From contig JAHBMJ010000285.1 in assembly GCA_018398765.1 (NCBI GenBank), positions 1-51,499 of the forward strand: a stretch of 51,499 nt of DNA, read 5' to 3'. The position numbers and the translations under genes are program-made. The notes under the pieces are model-generated. The model saw only the letters and a program-made list of their open reading frames with translations. It searched no databases and was not told where the DNA came from. This document shows positions 1-13,439 of the stretch, piece after piece. Within the stretch, counting starts at the first letter, position 1, and each line of letters opens with the position of its first letter. Source of the DNA: Chromera velia (Eukaryota; Sar; Chromeraceae).

Positions 1-160
<160 letters not shown>

Positions 161-787
161 CTGTTTCTCTCTTTGTGTATTCGTCTTGTCTCTTAATGAT
201 CTGAGGTGTCTAAGTTAATCATCTTAATCTTTATAAAATTTAAGGTAGATTTCATTTTTAATCTGGTATTTTGTATCGTTTGATCTGTCGATTTCTTTTC
301 ATTCCATTAAAAGATTAAGGTCTGGAAGATAATATCGGAAGGGATAAGATAGGAGTTCTGTTTTAGAAATCTTCGTTGGAAAAGCTTGGATAGGACTCGG
401 GTGACGGGCGATTTGCGGCATCATTTTGCTACCAACCTTTTTCAGCTCGGTCACCCTCAGCTCGGCTGGGCTCGGACCGCGCGGTTTTCGCAGCGTGGTC
501 AAATATGGTCAAATCGATCAGACTTCTTTGATAGTCTTTGATATTCATTGATCGATACTGCTGCAGTCCGATCGACATAATCCCGTGGGCCATTTCATAT
601 TTTTGCTGTCCACTTCTGCAACTTTGTTGACGCCCCAGACTGTGAGAAGTGTCGATTCGCAAAGCCACTCTTCAGACTTGAACCTCAACTTTTGGCAAAC
701 AATCGTACAGCACAATCTTCTAACTAAGCAGCGTTGTGTCTTGAGACGTCCTTTTCGCGGTTAGTCGTGAGGTTTGTTTGTTGGCCG
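161..787. other. region upstream of the LRR gene, no gene seen
   Basis: No frame here begins with ATG and reads like protein; the open frames are short and start at TTG or similar codons. It presumably holds the 5' UTR and promoter of the LRR gene. I see no TATA box or other element that I can defend. Confidence 0.5.
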
Positions 788-3700
788 ATGCAGGCGGTTG
801 TACAAGGGGTTTTGGGCCTTTTTCGAGGCGCGTCAACGGGAAACCAAGCGCAATCACCCGGAACTCACCCGGGGTTCAAGAGGAGACGGCAAGGAGACGG
901 CACAGATCCCGATGAAGACGAAATGGAGAACAAACAGATCAGAGAGGACGCCCTGTGCGCCTTTCTGCAGCATCTGGAGCTTAAGTCTCAGGTATGCTCA
1001 CTTTCTGCATGTTTCGAGATTAGCAGGCTTGGCAGCCCGTCTGTTGAAAAATTCGGTGGATCTGACTGTCAACACACAGACGCTGATCAATAGATGAATC
1101 GCTTTTACAATGATTTCTTTCGTGAGGAGCAAACAGTCGCCGATCAGTCTTTTCTCTCAGTGTTTGCCTGCCATCCGTAGTTCCCGGCTTTCTGCCTGTT
1201 GCGAAAAAGTGTGCCACACCTATTATTCGTCGCCTTTTCTTTTGTTTGTCCCTTCTCCCCTGCAGACGCTTGTGGACCTGGCCTCCAACAGAGACTCCCT
1301 CGGTCTCGCTTGGCTGTGCACTTTCCTGGTCACCAAGGTGAGCAAGTCGGCAAGCCCTCGTTTGTTTCCTTTGAACTTCCGAGCTCCCCCGTGACTTGCC
1401 CTTGAAGGCCCCAAACAAATTCAACGTTTCGTTTCCTTCACTCAATGCTCTCGCCGCCTCTTTCGCCCTCTGCAGATGGCGGTGCCGGTGCCACTGCACA
1501 GTCTGGACCTTTCCAGTCAGTCTTAAACCAAAACCTTGGGGGATGGCCATCGGGAGGGAGCGAGGGGGGCAGAGTGAAGCACATTCGTACATGGGAGGGA
1601 GCGAGGGGGGCAGAGTGAAGCGCATGCGTACATGGCATGACTTGAGTTTTGTGTGTTTTGGGGGGGGCTTTGTGCTTTTCCTTTTCAGGTTGCTCCGTGC
1701 GGCATCACTTTTGGAAGAGAATAAGAAGCAAAGGAGACGAAAGCGGAGGCAAGGGACAAGGGAAGAGGGCATGGAGCGATTTTTCAGAGGCAAAGAAACT
1801 ACCTGGCTTAGGCGCGATTGGACAGTCTGCTTCAAATTGGCTCTCTCTCTCACACACACTCTGTATATGTGTATATATGTATTTTCCCCTCTCTGATCTC
1901 TCCTCCTCGTATCTCACCCTCCTCCCCTCCCTCCCTCCTTGTCTGCAGAAAGGCTCGAAGTCCCTCCAGAAAAAGCGTTCCTCTTCCTGAATGCCCTGCC
2001 GCTTTCTGTTGAGGAGCTCACGCTTGGTGGGTTGATCGTGCTTGTATTTCTCTTGCCTGCTCCAGTGATAGTCTCAGCTGCCGAGGGCGGGTTTGGATGG
2101 GTTTCTGAAATAATATTCATCTCCACCGTTCCGACTGCATGCCTCTCCTCAGGTCGTTCCGTTAGCCCTTTCACTTCTCTCGTTGAACTTCTCCGTTTCT
2201 CTCGATCTTTGCCTACGTCTCTGTCTCTCTCTCTTTCTCTCTTTTTGCGGTCAGCAGTGTAGAAGTGGACCAAGTTAGTCGACCTCCTTCTCCCCATTCT
2301 CCGTGTGTGAGCTTTTTTCTAGCGTGAACATGCTGCGCAGGTGCAAAGGAAGGTAATGGGTAAAAGAGTGAAAATGCTTCTCTGAGCGGCGGTTTATGCA
2401 AGAAGAAGAGGCACGGTGGACAAAAGAAATGAAGGGAAACGATACCTACATGCAGCTCTTTAATTCTTCTCTCCATCCATTCCTCCAACCCCCTTCCACT
2501 CCCCATCCGCTCAGGGCCCCACCTAGTGGGGGGTCCCGCTCTTCCTCTCTTGTGCCGCTTTCTGAAACGAGTAGCGGCAGCGAGGAGGCGAGAGGGAACG
2601 GAGGTTCAACTGAAGAGCTTCGTTTTCTCAGGTCAGCGTTTAGCGCAGTCAAGAAAATTGGGATATGTAGTTCATTTTTGCCATATTTGATTTTTACGAT
2701 GCACCAAAACCAAATAAATATGTCGGAGAGCCTCTGGCTTCTCGAGGCGTCCAGTTTTTGTTGTCCCTGTGCAGAAAGAACCTCCTGCTTCTCAGAATTA
2801 TACTTTTTTTTGTTTTCGTTTCTGCCTCTCTCCCTCTGTAGCTTTTGCGTGGATGAAGACGGTCTTCCCGGCCTCTTGTTTTCTCCTCTCTTTTCCTTCC
2901 ACACGAACTCCGTGGCTCTCTCCTCCTTATTGGCTTTCTCCAATCTCCTCTTTCCTTCCTTCCTTCCTTCCTTCAGGAAACCCACTCGGACAGGTGGAGG
3001 CCCCAAGAGTTGTCCCCTTGATGCTGAAAGGTGTCGAGAAGCTGAGCCTGAAGGGTCGGTCCACAGGGCAATTAAACAACCAAGGCGGCTGTACACGCAG
3101 GCAGGCAGGCAGGGTCAAGGTGGTGATGCGGCCAGATTATGATGTCTGTCGGGCCAGATTTCCCTGGGGCTGTCTGTTGCACTCACTGAAGGGTCTTCTT
3201 TTCTGCTGTGCTGTTTCTCTTCTTGCTTGCTTCGTCGCCTTTTTCTGTTCTGAAGTTGTCCGTTTACCTCAGTGCACTCACCTGTCGACATCCGTCCTTA
3301 ACTCTTGTTGAATCGGTGCTGAAGAATGACAGAAATAAAGAAACGAAACCAACATTTTGAGAACGCCTGTCGATCTGTCTGACTGACTGTTTTCTGAATT
3401 GGTTTGTCAGACGAAAGGTTACACGAAAGTGGCAGCGCAAGCAGATTTCATTGATTGATTGAGAACATGTTTTCCGAGTGGTCTCTCTTGTTCCTTACCT
3501 TTCCTCACCTGTCTTGATGTGGTCTTGCAGGCAATGTCCTGGTGAAGGCAGCAATTAAAGCGCTCGCAGATGGAATCAGGACGGGTAAGGCGGAGAGTCT
3601 GCGGACGTTGAATCTCGAGGAGACGGGACTTCAGAAAGAGGATTTGCAGACGCTCTGTGAGGCCATTCTCAAGAGGCCTCTCAAGGTGGAGTCTCTCAAC

Positions 3701-6223
3701 CTGTCTGGGAACCCGAGTCTGGGTGATCAGGGAGTAGAGACCCTCTCCCGTGTGCTGAGCATCGCTCACATGGCGTCTCTCTCCGAGCTTCGGTTGAGAG
3801 AGTCTGGCGTAGGAAACGAGGGGCTGAGGTTGTTGGCTGAAGTGATGACTCAGGCTGAGGTCCCGTGTCTAGAGACCCTAGACCTAGGAGGGAACCCCTT
3901 TGACAACGAAGGGGCAGTCACGATGGTGGGGGCTTTGCAAGTCGAGTGTCTGCCTCTGTTGAAAAATTTAAATCTGATTCCGAGAGACCTTCCGTTCACA
4001 GATCAAACAATTTCTACCCTCTTTAAAGCACTTTCTGCTGAGGAGTGCCCCCCGCTTGAGCACGTGCGTCTTGCACTGCAATTTTGGAATTGTGAAAATA
4101 GCAACATGGCAGAGGGGGGAAGGGAATGGGGGGAGGTGGAAAAAGAGGAGAATGTGAGATTGTTGGGTGCAGGAAAAGTGCCTTCGATTCGCACTGTTGG
4201 TGTGGGCATAGAGGGAAAGTTAGTCTCCGCCTTCTTTGAAGAAATTGCGAATGCGCCTGAATCCCCCCCGATGCTTTCCACAGGGCTGGTCCTTCTCCGT
4301 CCTGATCAGGAGGGTATAGACAGGATGGGGGGGGCAACTGAGATGAATCGTTTAGAGTCTCTCCGCAGTCTTGTGCTGATTCCGAGAACTGGCGCCACCA
4401 GCGCGTCTGTTGTGTTCGCCCCTTCCATGAGCCCCTTTTTGAGTGCGCTGAGCGGTGCAGCTGCACGGCTTCCGAATTTGTGTCTTTTGGGGTTGCCCCG
4501 GATGGGTTTGAGGGACGAAGATTTGGTCCTTCTCGGGGATGCCATGAGGGCAGGAAGCCTGTGTGGGCTTCGGGAGTTGCAGTTACAGGGAAATGACGGG
4601 GTGAATGAGAGGGGGTCTCTGGCTTTGATGAGTGCCTTGGAGGAAGGTGAGAACAGTGCACCTCTTCTCGAGTGCTTGCAGATTAACGGTACTCGTCTGG
4701 GGATGGAGGGGAGCCGGTTGGGGACGGCGCTAGCGGCTGGTAAGTTGAAAAACCTCTCCACGCTGCGCATCGGTTCCTCTCACTGGCCGACTAGCGGAAT
4801 GTTTGCGCTTGCCAAGAGTGTGCGGGATGGTTTTTTGACGGGTTTGAAGACTTTGGATTTGGATGACACTGAGAGTGGTGTCTCAGTGATAGGGAGAGAG
4901 GGGTGGGCGGATTTTTTCCGTTCTTTGACTGAAAGCGCGAAAGGTCTGCCCGTTCTCGAGATGTTGGATCTGTCGGGTACCTGTGCCGGGTTGGAGGGGG
5001 AAGGGTTGGCTGCAACATTTGAGCAGGGCGCTGTGCCTGGGTTGAGGGGAGTGTACCTGAAGCAGGCGAGGTTCTCGAATCAGGGAGCGAAGGCTCTGGC
5101 AGATGTGGTGGGGAGAGGGCGTCTGCCTTCGGGGTTGTGCGAGCTTTACGTGGGGGGGGGGTTTGGAGGGGGGATGGAAGGGGGGGAGGATTTTCAGAAG
5201 CTGTTCGTTGAAATTTGTCAAAAGGGATTGCCGGGGCGTCCTTTCCCGGCCCTTGACTTTTCGGGGCGTGTAGTTCGAAGGGGTTTGAATACATTGGGCC
5301 TGGGGCTTGAGGCTGGGTGGGCGGGTTTGAGAAATTTGTCTGTGATTGTGTTGAGAAATACAGGAATACAGTCATTGCATGTCTTTTCTCGCAGTGTAAA
5401 GAAGGGTGCACTTCGAAATGTGGCCCATTTGGATTTGGGAGAGAACCTGGGGATCCCTTCTTTTGTTCCTCTGATGAATGCAATAGCAGAGTGCGTCCCT
5501 GGGGGATGTGCCAAATTGGCAACTCTCGAACTCTCAGGGTCGAGGGCAGGGGTGGGGGGGAAGGCAGTTGCTCGTGCCCTTGGGTCGGGCAATCTCCCTT
5601 CTCTGAGGTATGTGACCCTTGCGCCCTGTTGTTTTGACACAGAGGGTATGGCAGCGTTGGGAGAGGTGTTCAGAGAAGGAAGGGCACCCCCTCGACTGAG
5701 GCAGATTCCTTTGCCTCACAATCCCTTTGATTGGGAGATGCCAAACTGGGAAGGAGACTTTCCTGACTTTGATTCGTTGCTTGACGGAATTGCACGTAGT
5801 GAGGTCGGGATTCCGTCAGTGTCCTCTATTGACTTGTCAGGCGGGCTGATAGGGCCCACTGGAATGCGGGCGTTGGGGGTGATTTTGGGATCAGGGAAGG
5901 TCCCCGAGCTTCGCAGTGTGGCTCTTTGTCGTTGTGTGATTGACGATGAGGACATGAGAGCTTTCGCTGAAGCATTCCGATCTCGTAGCAGTCCATCGTT
6001 AGAGAATTTGGAATTGTCAGAGAACTCAATGACTGTCGAGGGGGTCAGGGCTTTCCTGAATTGTGTGCGCCCAAAGTCATTTCCCCGTTTGTTGAGACTC
6101 CGTCTGGGTGGGCAGAGACAAATGAATGCAGAGGGATCGGCAGAGGTGCGGGCTTTGGTCGAAACGGCGAAGTCGAGAGGAAAGTTTCCCAGTCTCAGCT
6201 TGGCAAACTTGCTCTCTGTTTGA
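788..6223 (+). CDS. leucine-rich-repeat protein (ribonuclease-inhibitor-type LRRs), six exons
   Basis: Exons rebuilt by phase: 788-991, 1266-1337, 1476-1515, 1949-2026, 2977-3054 and 3531-6223. They sum to 3165 nt, giving 1054 residues and a TGA stop. ATG 788 is the first in-frame ATG; ATG 923 is an alternative start. Residues 1-92 are a charged, helical-looking leader. From about residue 93 to the end the protein is repeated LRRs with L-x-x-L-x-L-x-x-N spacing, such as LRTLNLEETGL, LETLDLGGNPF and LEMLDLSGT, often followed by GxxxL, as in the ribonuclease-inhibitor subfamily. Exons 4 and 5 are each 78 nt, phase 1 to phase 1, and each encodes one LRR. The last exon carries the rest of the array without introns. 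No signal peptide, membrane segment, kinase or NACHT domain is visible. LRR proteins usually form curved scaffolds that bind other proteins; the partner here is unknown. Exon structure is well supported; function is not. Confidence 0.85.
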
Positions 6224-6804
6224 TGCGAAAGTGCGAATTCTTAGCGGTATTTCAAAGTTCTAGTACGAATGTGTGAAAACGCTAGGTGAAAACGTCTTTA
6301 CCTAGGTCTGTACACTGGTCAAGTTTATACGGTTGAAGAGTAAATGATTTATCAATAATTAATGGAATACCTGTGCAGCTTCCAATAGATATGTTGCCTA
6401 CTATACCAAGCTATACCAAGTTAACTGCTAAGAGTATTTTAAAGCATACTCCTAGGGATAGCCCCTACAAGTAAATTTGTTCTGTTACTAAAATAATGGT
6501 TTTTACAAAAAAAACTAATACTACTAAGAGCTTAACAGCTTGTCTATAATCTTTGAGATATAAGGTTCGGTCTAGGGTTCAGTTTTAGGCTTTCAAGTTA
6601 TAGATTTTATGTTTAAAAAAAGTTTTGTAGAGGCTAGAAACGTAAATGATTGATTGACTTATATAAAAGAAGAAATTACTACTAAGAATAGCTCTAGGAA
6701 TAGCTAATGATTAATGATATGCATAATGATGTCAATGGCGTAAATGATCGACGATCGTAATAACAATCTATAGATAAGAAATTACTAGACAATTTATCAT
6801 CTTT

Positions 6805-6836
<32 letters not shown>

Positions 6837-7190
6837 TAGTGCAAGATAAAAAAATAGTGTACAATCTAGTGTACAATTTCTTTTATACAGAGGATTCTCA
6901 AAATTTTTTTTACAAATAGTGCTAGACATGGCACTTGGCACACCACTGGCACATATGAAAGCCTAGATAGAAGCCCGTTGTAGAAGTTTACTACAACTAG
7001 TATTTCCAGCTAGTTTTAGGGCTAGTTCCGGTCAAAAGGGCCACACCTAGGGCGATATCAATTTGTAGCGATTTCCCGTTCAGGCTTATTTTCTCTTCTA
7101 AACCTTGAACGGCCACCGTCAGCCAATCAGTTTGGGACTGCTCTAGAGGCTGCTGATGTAGGCACCGAGGGATGTTCTCCCGCTGGAAAT
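6224..7190. other. tail-to-tail intergenic region
   Basis: AT-rich sequence between the stop codons of the converging LRR and TTLL genes. It contains an ATCA tetranucleotide run near 6808-6836 and short direct repeats such as the doubled AGTGTACAAT near 6855-6880. I see no coding frame or RNA gene. Confidence 0.6.
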
Positions 7191-7788
7191 TCACTTCCTT
7201 TCGGTGGATGCATCAACTGCAGCGGTCTGCGTTTGTCCAGTAGACGTCGAGGATGCGTGGAAGAGTGCTCCTCTGTATTTGAGAATTTTGGTCCACAAGG
7301 GACCTGGGGCAATCATCGCAAACTGGCCGGGGTTCCTCGGGGTCTCTCCGTATGTCCTCAAATACGCAGAGGGCCCTAGGAGGGAGAGCACCTCGTTGGT
7401 GAGTGTGAGAGAGCTCGAAGGGGAGGGAGCTGAGGGCACATCTGTTGGGGGGTTTGCGTTCTTGGGGGGGTCTGCTTGGGCATCAGGCCGTGCAAATGGA
7501 GATCCTGCCGTGTCTTCGTTGGGCAGTGTGGTCTCCTGGGACGATTCGGGGGGGTTCTTTTTGGTTGATACCGTCTTGGTGTTTCCTGGAGGGGGGCTTG
7601 GTTTTGTGCGTTGCTGGTTTGGGGCGGGAGCTGTGGGGACGACTCCGGAAGAAGATGCAGAGAAGGCTGCGAGTCCTGCGACGTTGGAGGAAGCCCTGAA
7701 GTGTGATGACGACCTTAGCGAGCTCAGAGGAATCTTGGGGCAGCGACGGGAAAGGACCTGCAGACGTGGATGTGCACACACTCATGCA

Positions 7789-7848
<60 letters not shown>

Positions 7849-7921
7849 CAGAGACAGAAACAGAGACAGAGACAGAGACAGAGACAGAAACAGAAACAGA
7901 GACAGAGACAGAGACAGAGAC

Positions 7922-7970
<49 letters not shown>

Positions 7971-10900
7971 GAAAAAGAGGGAGGGAAATTCACAAGAAGA
8001 AGGAGAGACATGAAGATTGATTGACAGACTGATAGACAGAGAGAAAAATGAATGAACAGAAAGAGAAATCGGTAGACAAACAGGCAGGTAGTTGGAGAGA
8101 GTGACTGATCAACTGATTGGTTGACTGAGTAACAGATAGACAAATCTCAAAAATGACTGACCTCAACAAGTTTGAGCCTGTCAAAAGGTGGAGGGTCAAC
8201 AAGTTCAATCGTGTCTCGGATCAACTGCGCCTTGATCTGCAACCACATGAGGAAGGGAGGGAACAGCTAGACCGGTAGGCACATACACACAGAGGGAAGC
8301 CACTCGCTAGTCAGGGCAACAGACAGGGACGAGGAGCGGGCTCAAAAATTGGAGCAATGGGCATGGGGTGGACGTGAGGAAAGAAACTAATGGCTAGACA
8401 GAGTCAGTGAAAAATCCATCCCCGTGCAAGTTTTTTTATTTCTTTCAAAAATGCTGGGTGACATCGAAAAACCAAAGAAACTTGAAATGCCAAGAACTAA
8501 AAATGGACTAATTAATGTGAAGAGACAATTTGGGACCGAAACCGGATCCCTGGCGCAGCAAAAAGATCGAAAAAGAGGATTCACACAGAAGGAAGGAAGA
8601 AAGGAAGGAAAGACAAAAAAACAAGCAGACAGAACCCCCCGCATAGACGCCTAGATCTCTCTCTCCCCGTTCCCCCCCGACCTCACCTCTTCATCGAGTG
8701 TTGTGTCTGTCGACAGCGAAGGAGAGGAATTGACCTCAATCAGCCAGGGCTTCTTGTTGGAGTCAATGAGAACGTCAAAGCCGAAAAGCTCAAAAGAGTT
8801 CGCCTGAATGAATGTATATCATGAAGCCACAGAGACAGTCGATCTTCGTGATCCTCCATTCGACCTCTTCTTTTTTCTCATTCTCTTGCCCCGCTTTCCT
8901 TGTGTACAACGATCTCGGGAACTAAAAAAACACACAGAAGCAATAAGATGGAGAAAACTTCATTATTCGTATGTGCTTTTATTCATGAACACGAACGGAG
9001 GCCGCCTTGGTTCTCAGTCAGCCTGTGGTGGAACAGGTGATTGATTCACTTTTCTTCTCTAGGTGCTGCTGTTCTGAGGCTATGCCTTTTGTTTTCTTTT
9101 CGTTTTTCTGCTTCTCTTTTTGTCTCTCTCTTTTCTTTGTGTGAGGAAAGCGCAACCAAAACAAAAAAGCAACTTGATGAGGAAAGCGCAACCAAAACAA
9201 AAAACCAACTTGATGAGGAAAGCACAACCAAAACAAAAAACCAACTTGATGAGGAAAGCGCAACCAAAACAAAACACCAACTTGATGAGGAATGAAGTCC
9301 CCACAGCAACAGAGGCACTTCAGGACAACCTCGCAGATGGACGTCCACACGGGAGCCCAGGAGACGCCCCTTGCTTCCAACAGTTTCCGTAGAGTCGCCA
9401 GAGAAACCTTCGTTCCCCCCTCAAAGACATCAATCGTCTCATTCAACAGACGAGGAGACGGCGAAGGAGACTCCTTCAAAAGCTCATCCTTCGCGGGTTG
9501 TCCAGAGGAGCAGGGAACATTCTTTTCTTTTTCTGCAAACGGAGCGTTTGACGACAGACTGCCCACTTTCTCTGCAAACAGAGCAGCAGCTGCACTTGAC
9601 ACTGCACACTCAAGACGACGAGCTCCCGCTCCATGAGAGGGGCCTGTTGTTGTCTTCTCTCTTTCAATCTTCTGTTCTGGGTCTCCTGGGACCTGTCCAG
9701 CGTTGCTCTGTGCTTCTGACTGCTGCTGCGGGTCCAAACGGGATCTGATGAAGGAGGGATCCCTTCCTCGAGTCGCACGAGCGATTGCCGCGCAGAGTGC
9801 CTCCCTTCCCGTCCGCTGTACAGCCCTGCTACCACTCTGCAACAACTTCGCATGTCTGAGAACCCTCTCAGCTGTCTGAGAGGTGGGGGACAGCTGAAGT
9901 TTGTCTCTCTTCTCCTTCTCCTCCTCCTGCTTCTTGCCGCCCTTCTTTTCAGACGCAGCAGCAGCCGAATCATCGGAATCGTCACCCGAGGAATCCCCCT
10001 CACTGCCCTCCATTCCCCCCGGCCCACTCTCACCCCCTCCCGTGTCCCCCCCCCCNNNNNNNNNNNNNNNNNNNNNNNNNNNNNNNNNNNNNNNNNTCCC
10101 CCCCCCCCTCCTCCTCTTCTATGCATCCCATGGCGAAGGATGCCTCTCGATAGGCTTTCGGAGCTCTGGATGGACTTCCAGGTCCTGTCAGGGACTGGAC
10201 GTTCAGTCTCCTCTGCTCTCTCTGCTCTCCCTCTCCCCTGGGTTTCTGGTAGTTCCTCTTGTTGGTCTTCTGGATTGAGACGTTCGTCAGGTGCATCAGT
10301 CTGCATGGTAATGATTGAAATGTTTTGTTACTTATTGTTCATTTGGTTGTATACAAACGCGCGTCAGATGCATTACTCATTCAGAGAGAGGAGCGATTGA
10401 GAAGAGAAAGGCTGTGCCAAAAACGACGTCGTCGATATGAAAAAAAAGAGAAATAAAGGTCGAAAGAATTTTGAGTGCCTGTCACACAAATAGCACTGGA
10501 CAAGAAAAGCGATTGTTGTGTGGTGGGAAGAAGCGATGAAAGAAGGAAAGAAGGCAGGAAAGAAAGCCTGGCTGTGCGTGCCCTCTCCTCTCCTCTCCTC
10601 TCTTCTCACCTGTTGCTAAGGGTGTCAGAATCAAGAGAGAAGGGGACGGAAGCAAAGCGACCAAAGCCCTGCATGCACAACAAGTAAGCTGATCTGGACA
10701 GGCTTGTGTGTCCATCCATGCACGCTAAGAGGAAAGCGCAATTCAAAGAACAATTTGAACAGGTGGGCAAAAGAGGAGACTCGAGAAGAAAGAAGCACAG
10801 AAAACAAAAGAAATACAATCAATTGGCAGAAAAAAAAGGTCATTGGGAGGGATTCAAAACCAAAGACCGGGAAAGAAGGGCAACGGAGCGGGACATCCCT

Positions 10901-11313
10901 CCAAAGTCTTGCCCACAATCACTTAGCACAGACTGCCGACCTCTTGATAGATGAAGGCCTCAAGAGGAGAGAATGACGTCACAAGAACAAAAATGCGAAG
11001 ATCGAATTTGTGTCCCTCTATCAGCATCGGGTTCGGGATGTATTCCTGCACGCATGAAAGCATAATGTTTCCTGGTATGCCCAGCCTCAATTGTTTTTTG
11101 CAAGAGGCCCCAAAGGGAGATGCGATGAGCATGTGATTCCAAAAATCCGTCGAGACACTTTCAGAGGATGGATTGTTATTGCTGGGAGTCTCTCTTCTTT
11201 CAGATCGATCAGCACAAAACAAGCGAATCGTCCACACCAGAGCAAGTGAGAAAAGATGGAGAGGAGAGAAAGAAACAGACAGGTCGATGAATAGAGAGCC
11301 AGAGAGAAAGAGA

Positions 11314-11359
<46 letters not shown>

Positions 11360-12043
11360 GAGAGAGAGAGAGAGAAAAGAGAGAGCTACTGACCTGTACA
11401 ACAGACTGATCTCCGTATGTTACATTTTTTAGTTCATTCACCACAGAAATGCCACGACCTCGAGACGACCCTGAGTGCATCGATCGATGGGCATGTGAGT
11501 GCATCGATGCATTCATTCATTCATTCATTCATTCACTGCCTCTGTATTGATGCAACGGACTCGAAATTCTTCAAAGAAATGTATTTATCCGACCAGGCTA
11601 CTACCTTGCTGTGAAAAGGAAAGAGACGTCCCAAATACAGAAGTAAACAGAAAAGTCATGAAGAAGGAAACCGAAAACTCCATTGCAAGGGAACAAAAGC
11701 ATGTTCGTCTCTCTTTGTTTTCAATAGATGTTCATTCAATCGAATAGCGCGCATCTGTACATGCAGTCTGTTTTCTTACCTGCTGGTTTGACGATCCAAA
11801 AATTTGGCTTCCGAGATGACTCTTGAGCCTCCGTAAACCTGCACACACACGGACAGACAAGACACCGAATGTCTAAGTGTCCCCTCATACGGAGAGTCAA
11901 GAGAAGGGACCATGAAAGCCATCAAGTCTTCCTCCCCCCCTCTCTCTCTCCCTGCCCATCCATCGCTTCGCGTATGCCCATATTTTTCGAAAACTTTTCT
12001 CTCTGTCTTTCTGTCTGTCTGTCTGTTTCTCTCACCCAAAGGT

Positions 12044-12084
<41 letters not shown>

Positions 12085-13396
12085 CACACACACACAGAGG
12101 GGGGGAGGAAGGGGAAAGAGGAATGGGCTGCAACGTGTAGCCCTGGGTAATTCCCCTGCTGACTGACTGACCTGTCAACGAACTGGAGGTACTCTTTTGG
12201 GAGCACGAAGGTCTTCGGAATAATTCGGAAGGCCTCGGCACACCGCCCCCCCACCCTCAGGTAGCGTTCAACGCAGCGCTTCAAACAGTCCTTCCTGCAA
12301 AATAGTCACAGGCAAACACCCCAGAAGAACTACTAAATGATGTGCTTGTTGGAAGGAAGGAAGGAAGGACGGAACTCGAGGGACTCACGGAGAGGAATGA
12401 GAACCGGAGACAAGTGGCATGCATGAAGATACAAGACAGAAAAATAAAGTGGCGATTGAACGACAGTGCAATTTGGAGGCACTGCGCAGACACTCGCCCT
12501 AGCTTTTTGTGCGTCACCACAGAGACGCTTTTCACATGTGGAAGGAAAGATGTAGATTCGTTGGACGGAATAGATCGAGTACCTGTCTGACCGACCTTGT
12601 GAGCTGTCTACTTTGGGGGTAGTGGTTCACCTGCAGGTATTCATTCATTCGATTGATCGACCGACAGAAAAAAAGAAGCAGGGACTTTCACAGTCATGGA
12701 ATAGACAGACCAGCTCAGCAGGCATTAAGCATTGAATTGTCACTGTCGGATGGGATCAATATGCCTGACACGTGCGCGTGTGTGTGACCGGCCTGTCTTT
12801 GCGGCGTAGAAAACGGCAGACAAGAATTAAGGCGAACCTTTTGAAAGACAAGGAGCCGACTGTAGTCCACCTTTGGGCGAGCCCAGGTCCACAGGAGGTT
12901 CCATGTTGCTCCTAGGTTGAGGCCGTGGGGAAGTTCTTCCCAGTCCTTTCGTTTGTGGAGGACTCTGAGGAGGCAGGAGGGAAAGAAAATAGAGAAGAGA
13001 AGAAAGGGGAAATCAGAAATAGGCCCGATATTCAATGCTTCTCGACACGACCATCAACAGGGGGCATGGGAGACCTTAATAAAGCACAGGGGATCGAGGG
13101 TTCTCTATCCTTCCTTTCCAATTTGCAATGCTGTCATTCGGTTCGCATCATGGCAGTACAACATGAAGGATGAGGAAATGGTGCTTCCTCTCAGAGTCAA
13201 TCCATACTCCGGCTCACCTTGTGACGATATCATAAACCTCGGGCCTGTACTGTACGACTCGGAAGTATCTGCGTGCGTGCGTTCATTCATACCGTGAACC
13301 TTTCGGGCATTGCAAATGGAACGACGGAAGAAAATTCAGTGCAGGAGACTGTAAAAACAGACCCCTGACCAGAGGGGGGCGCATGCCAATACGATG

Positions 13397-13439
<43 letters not shown>

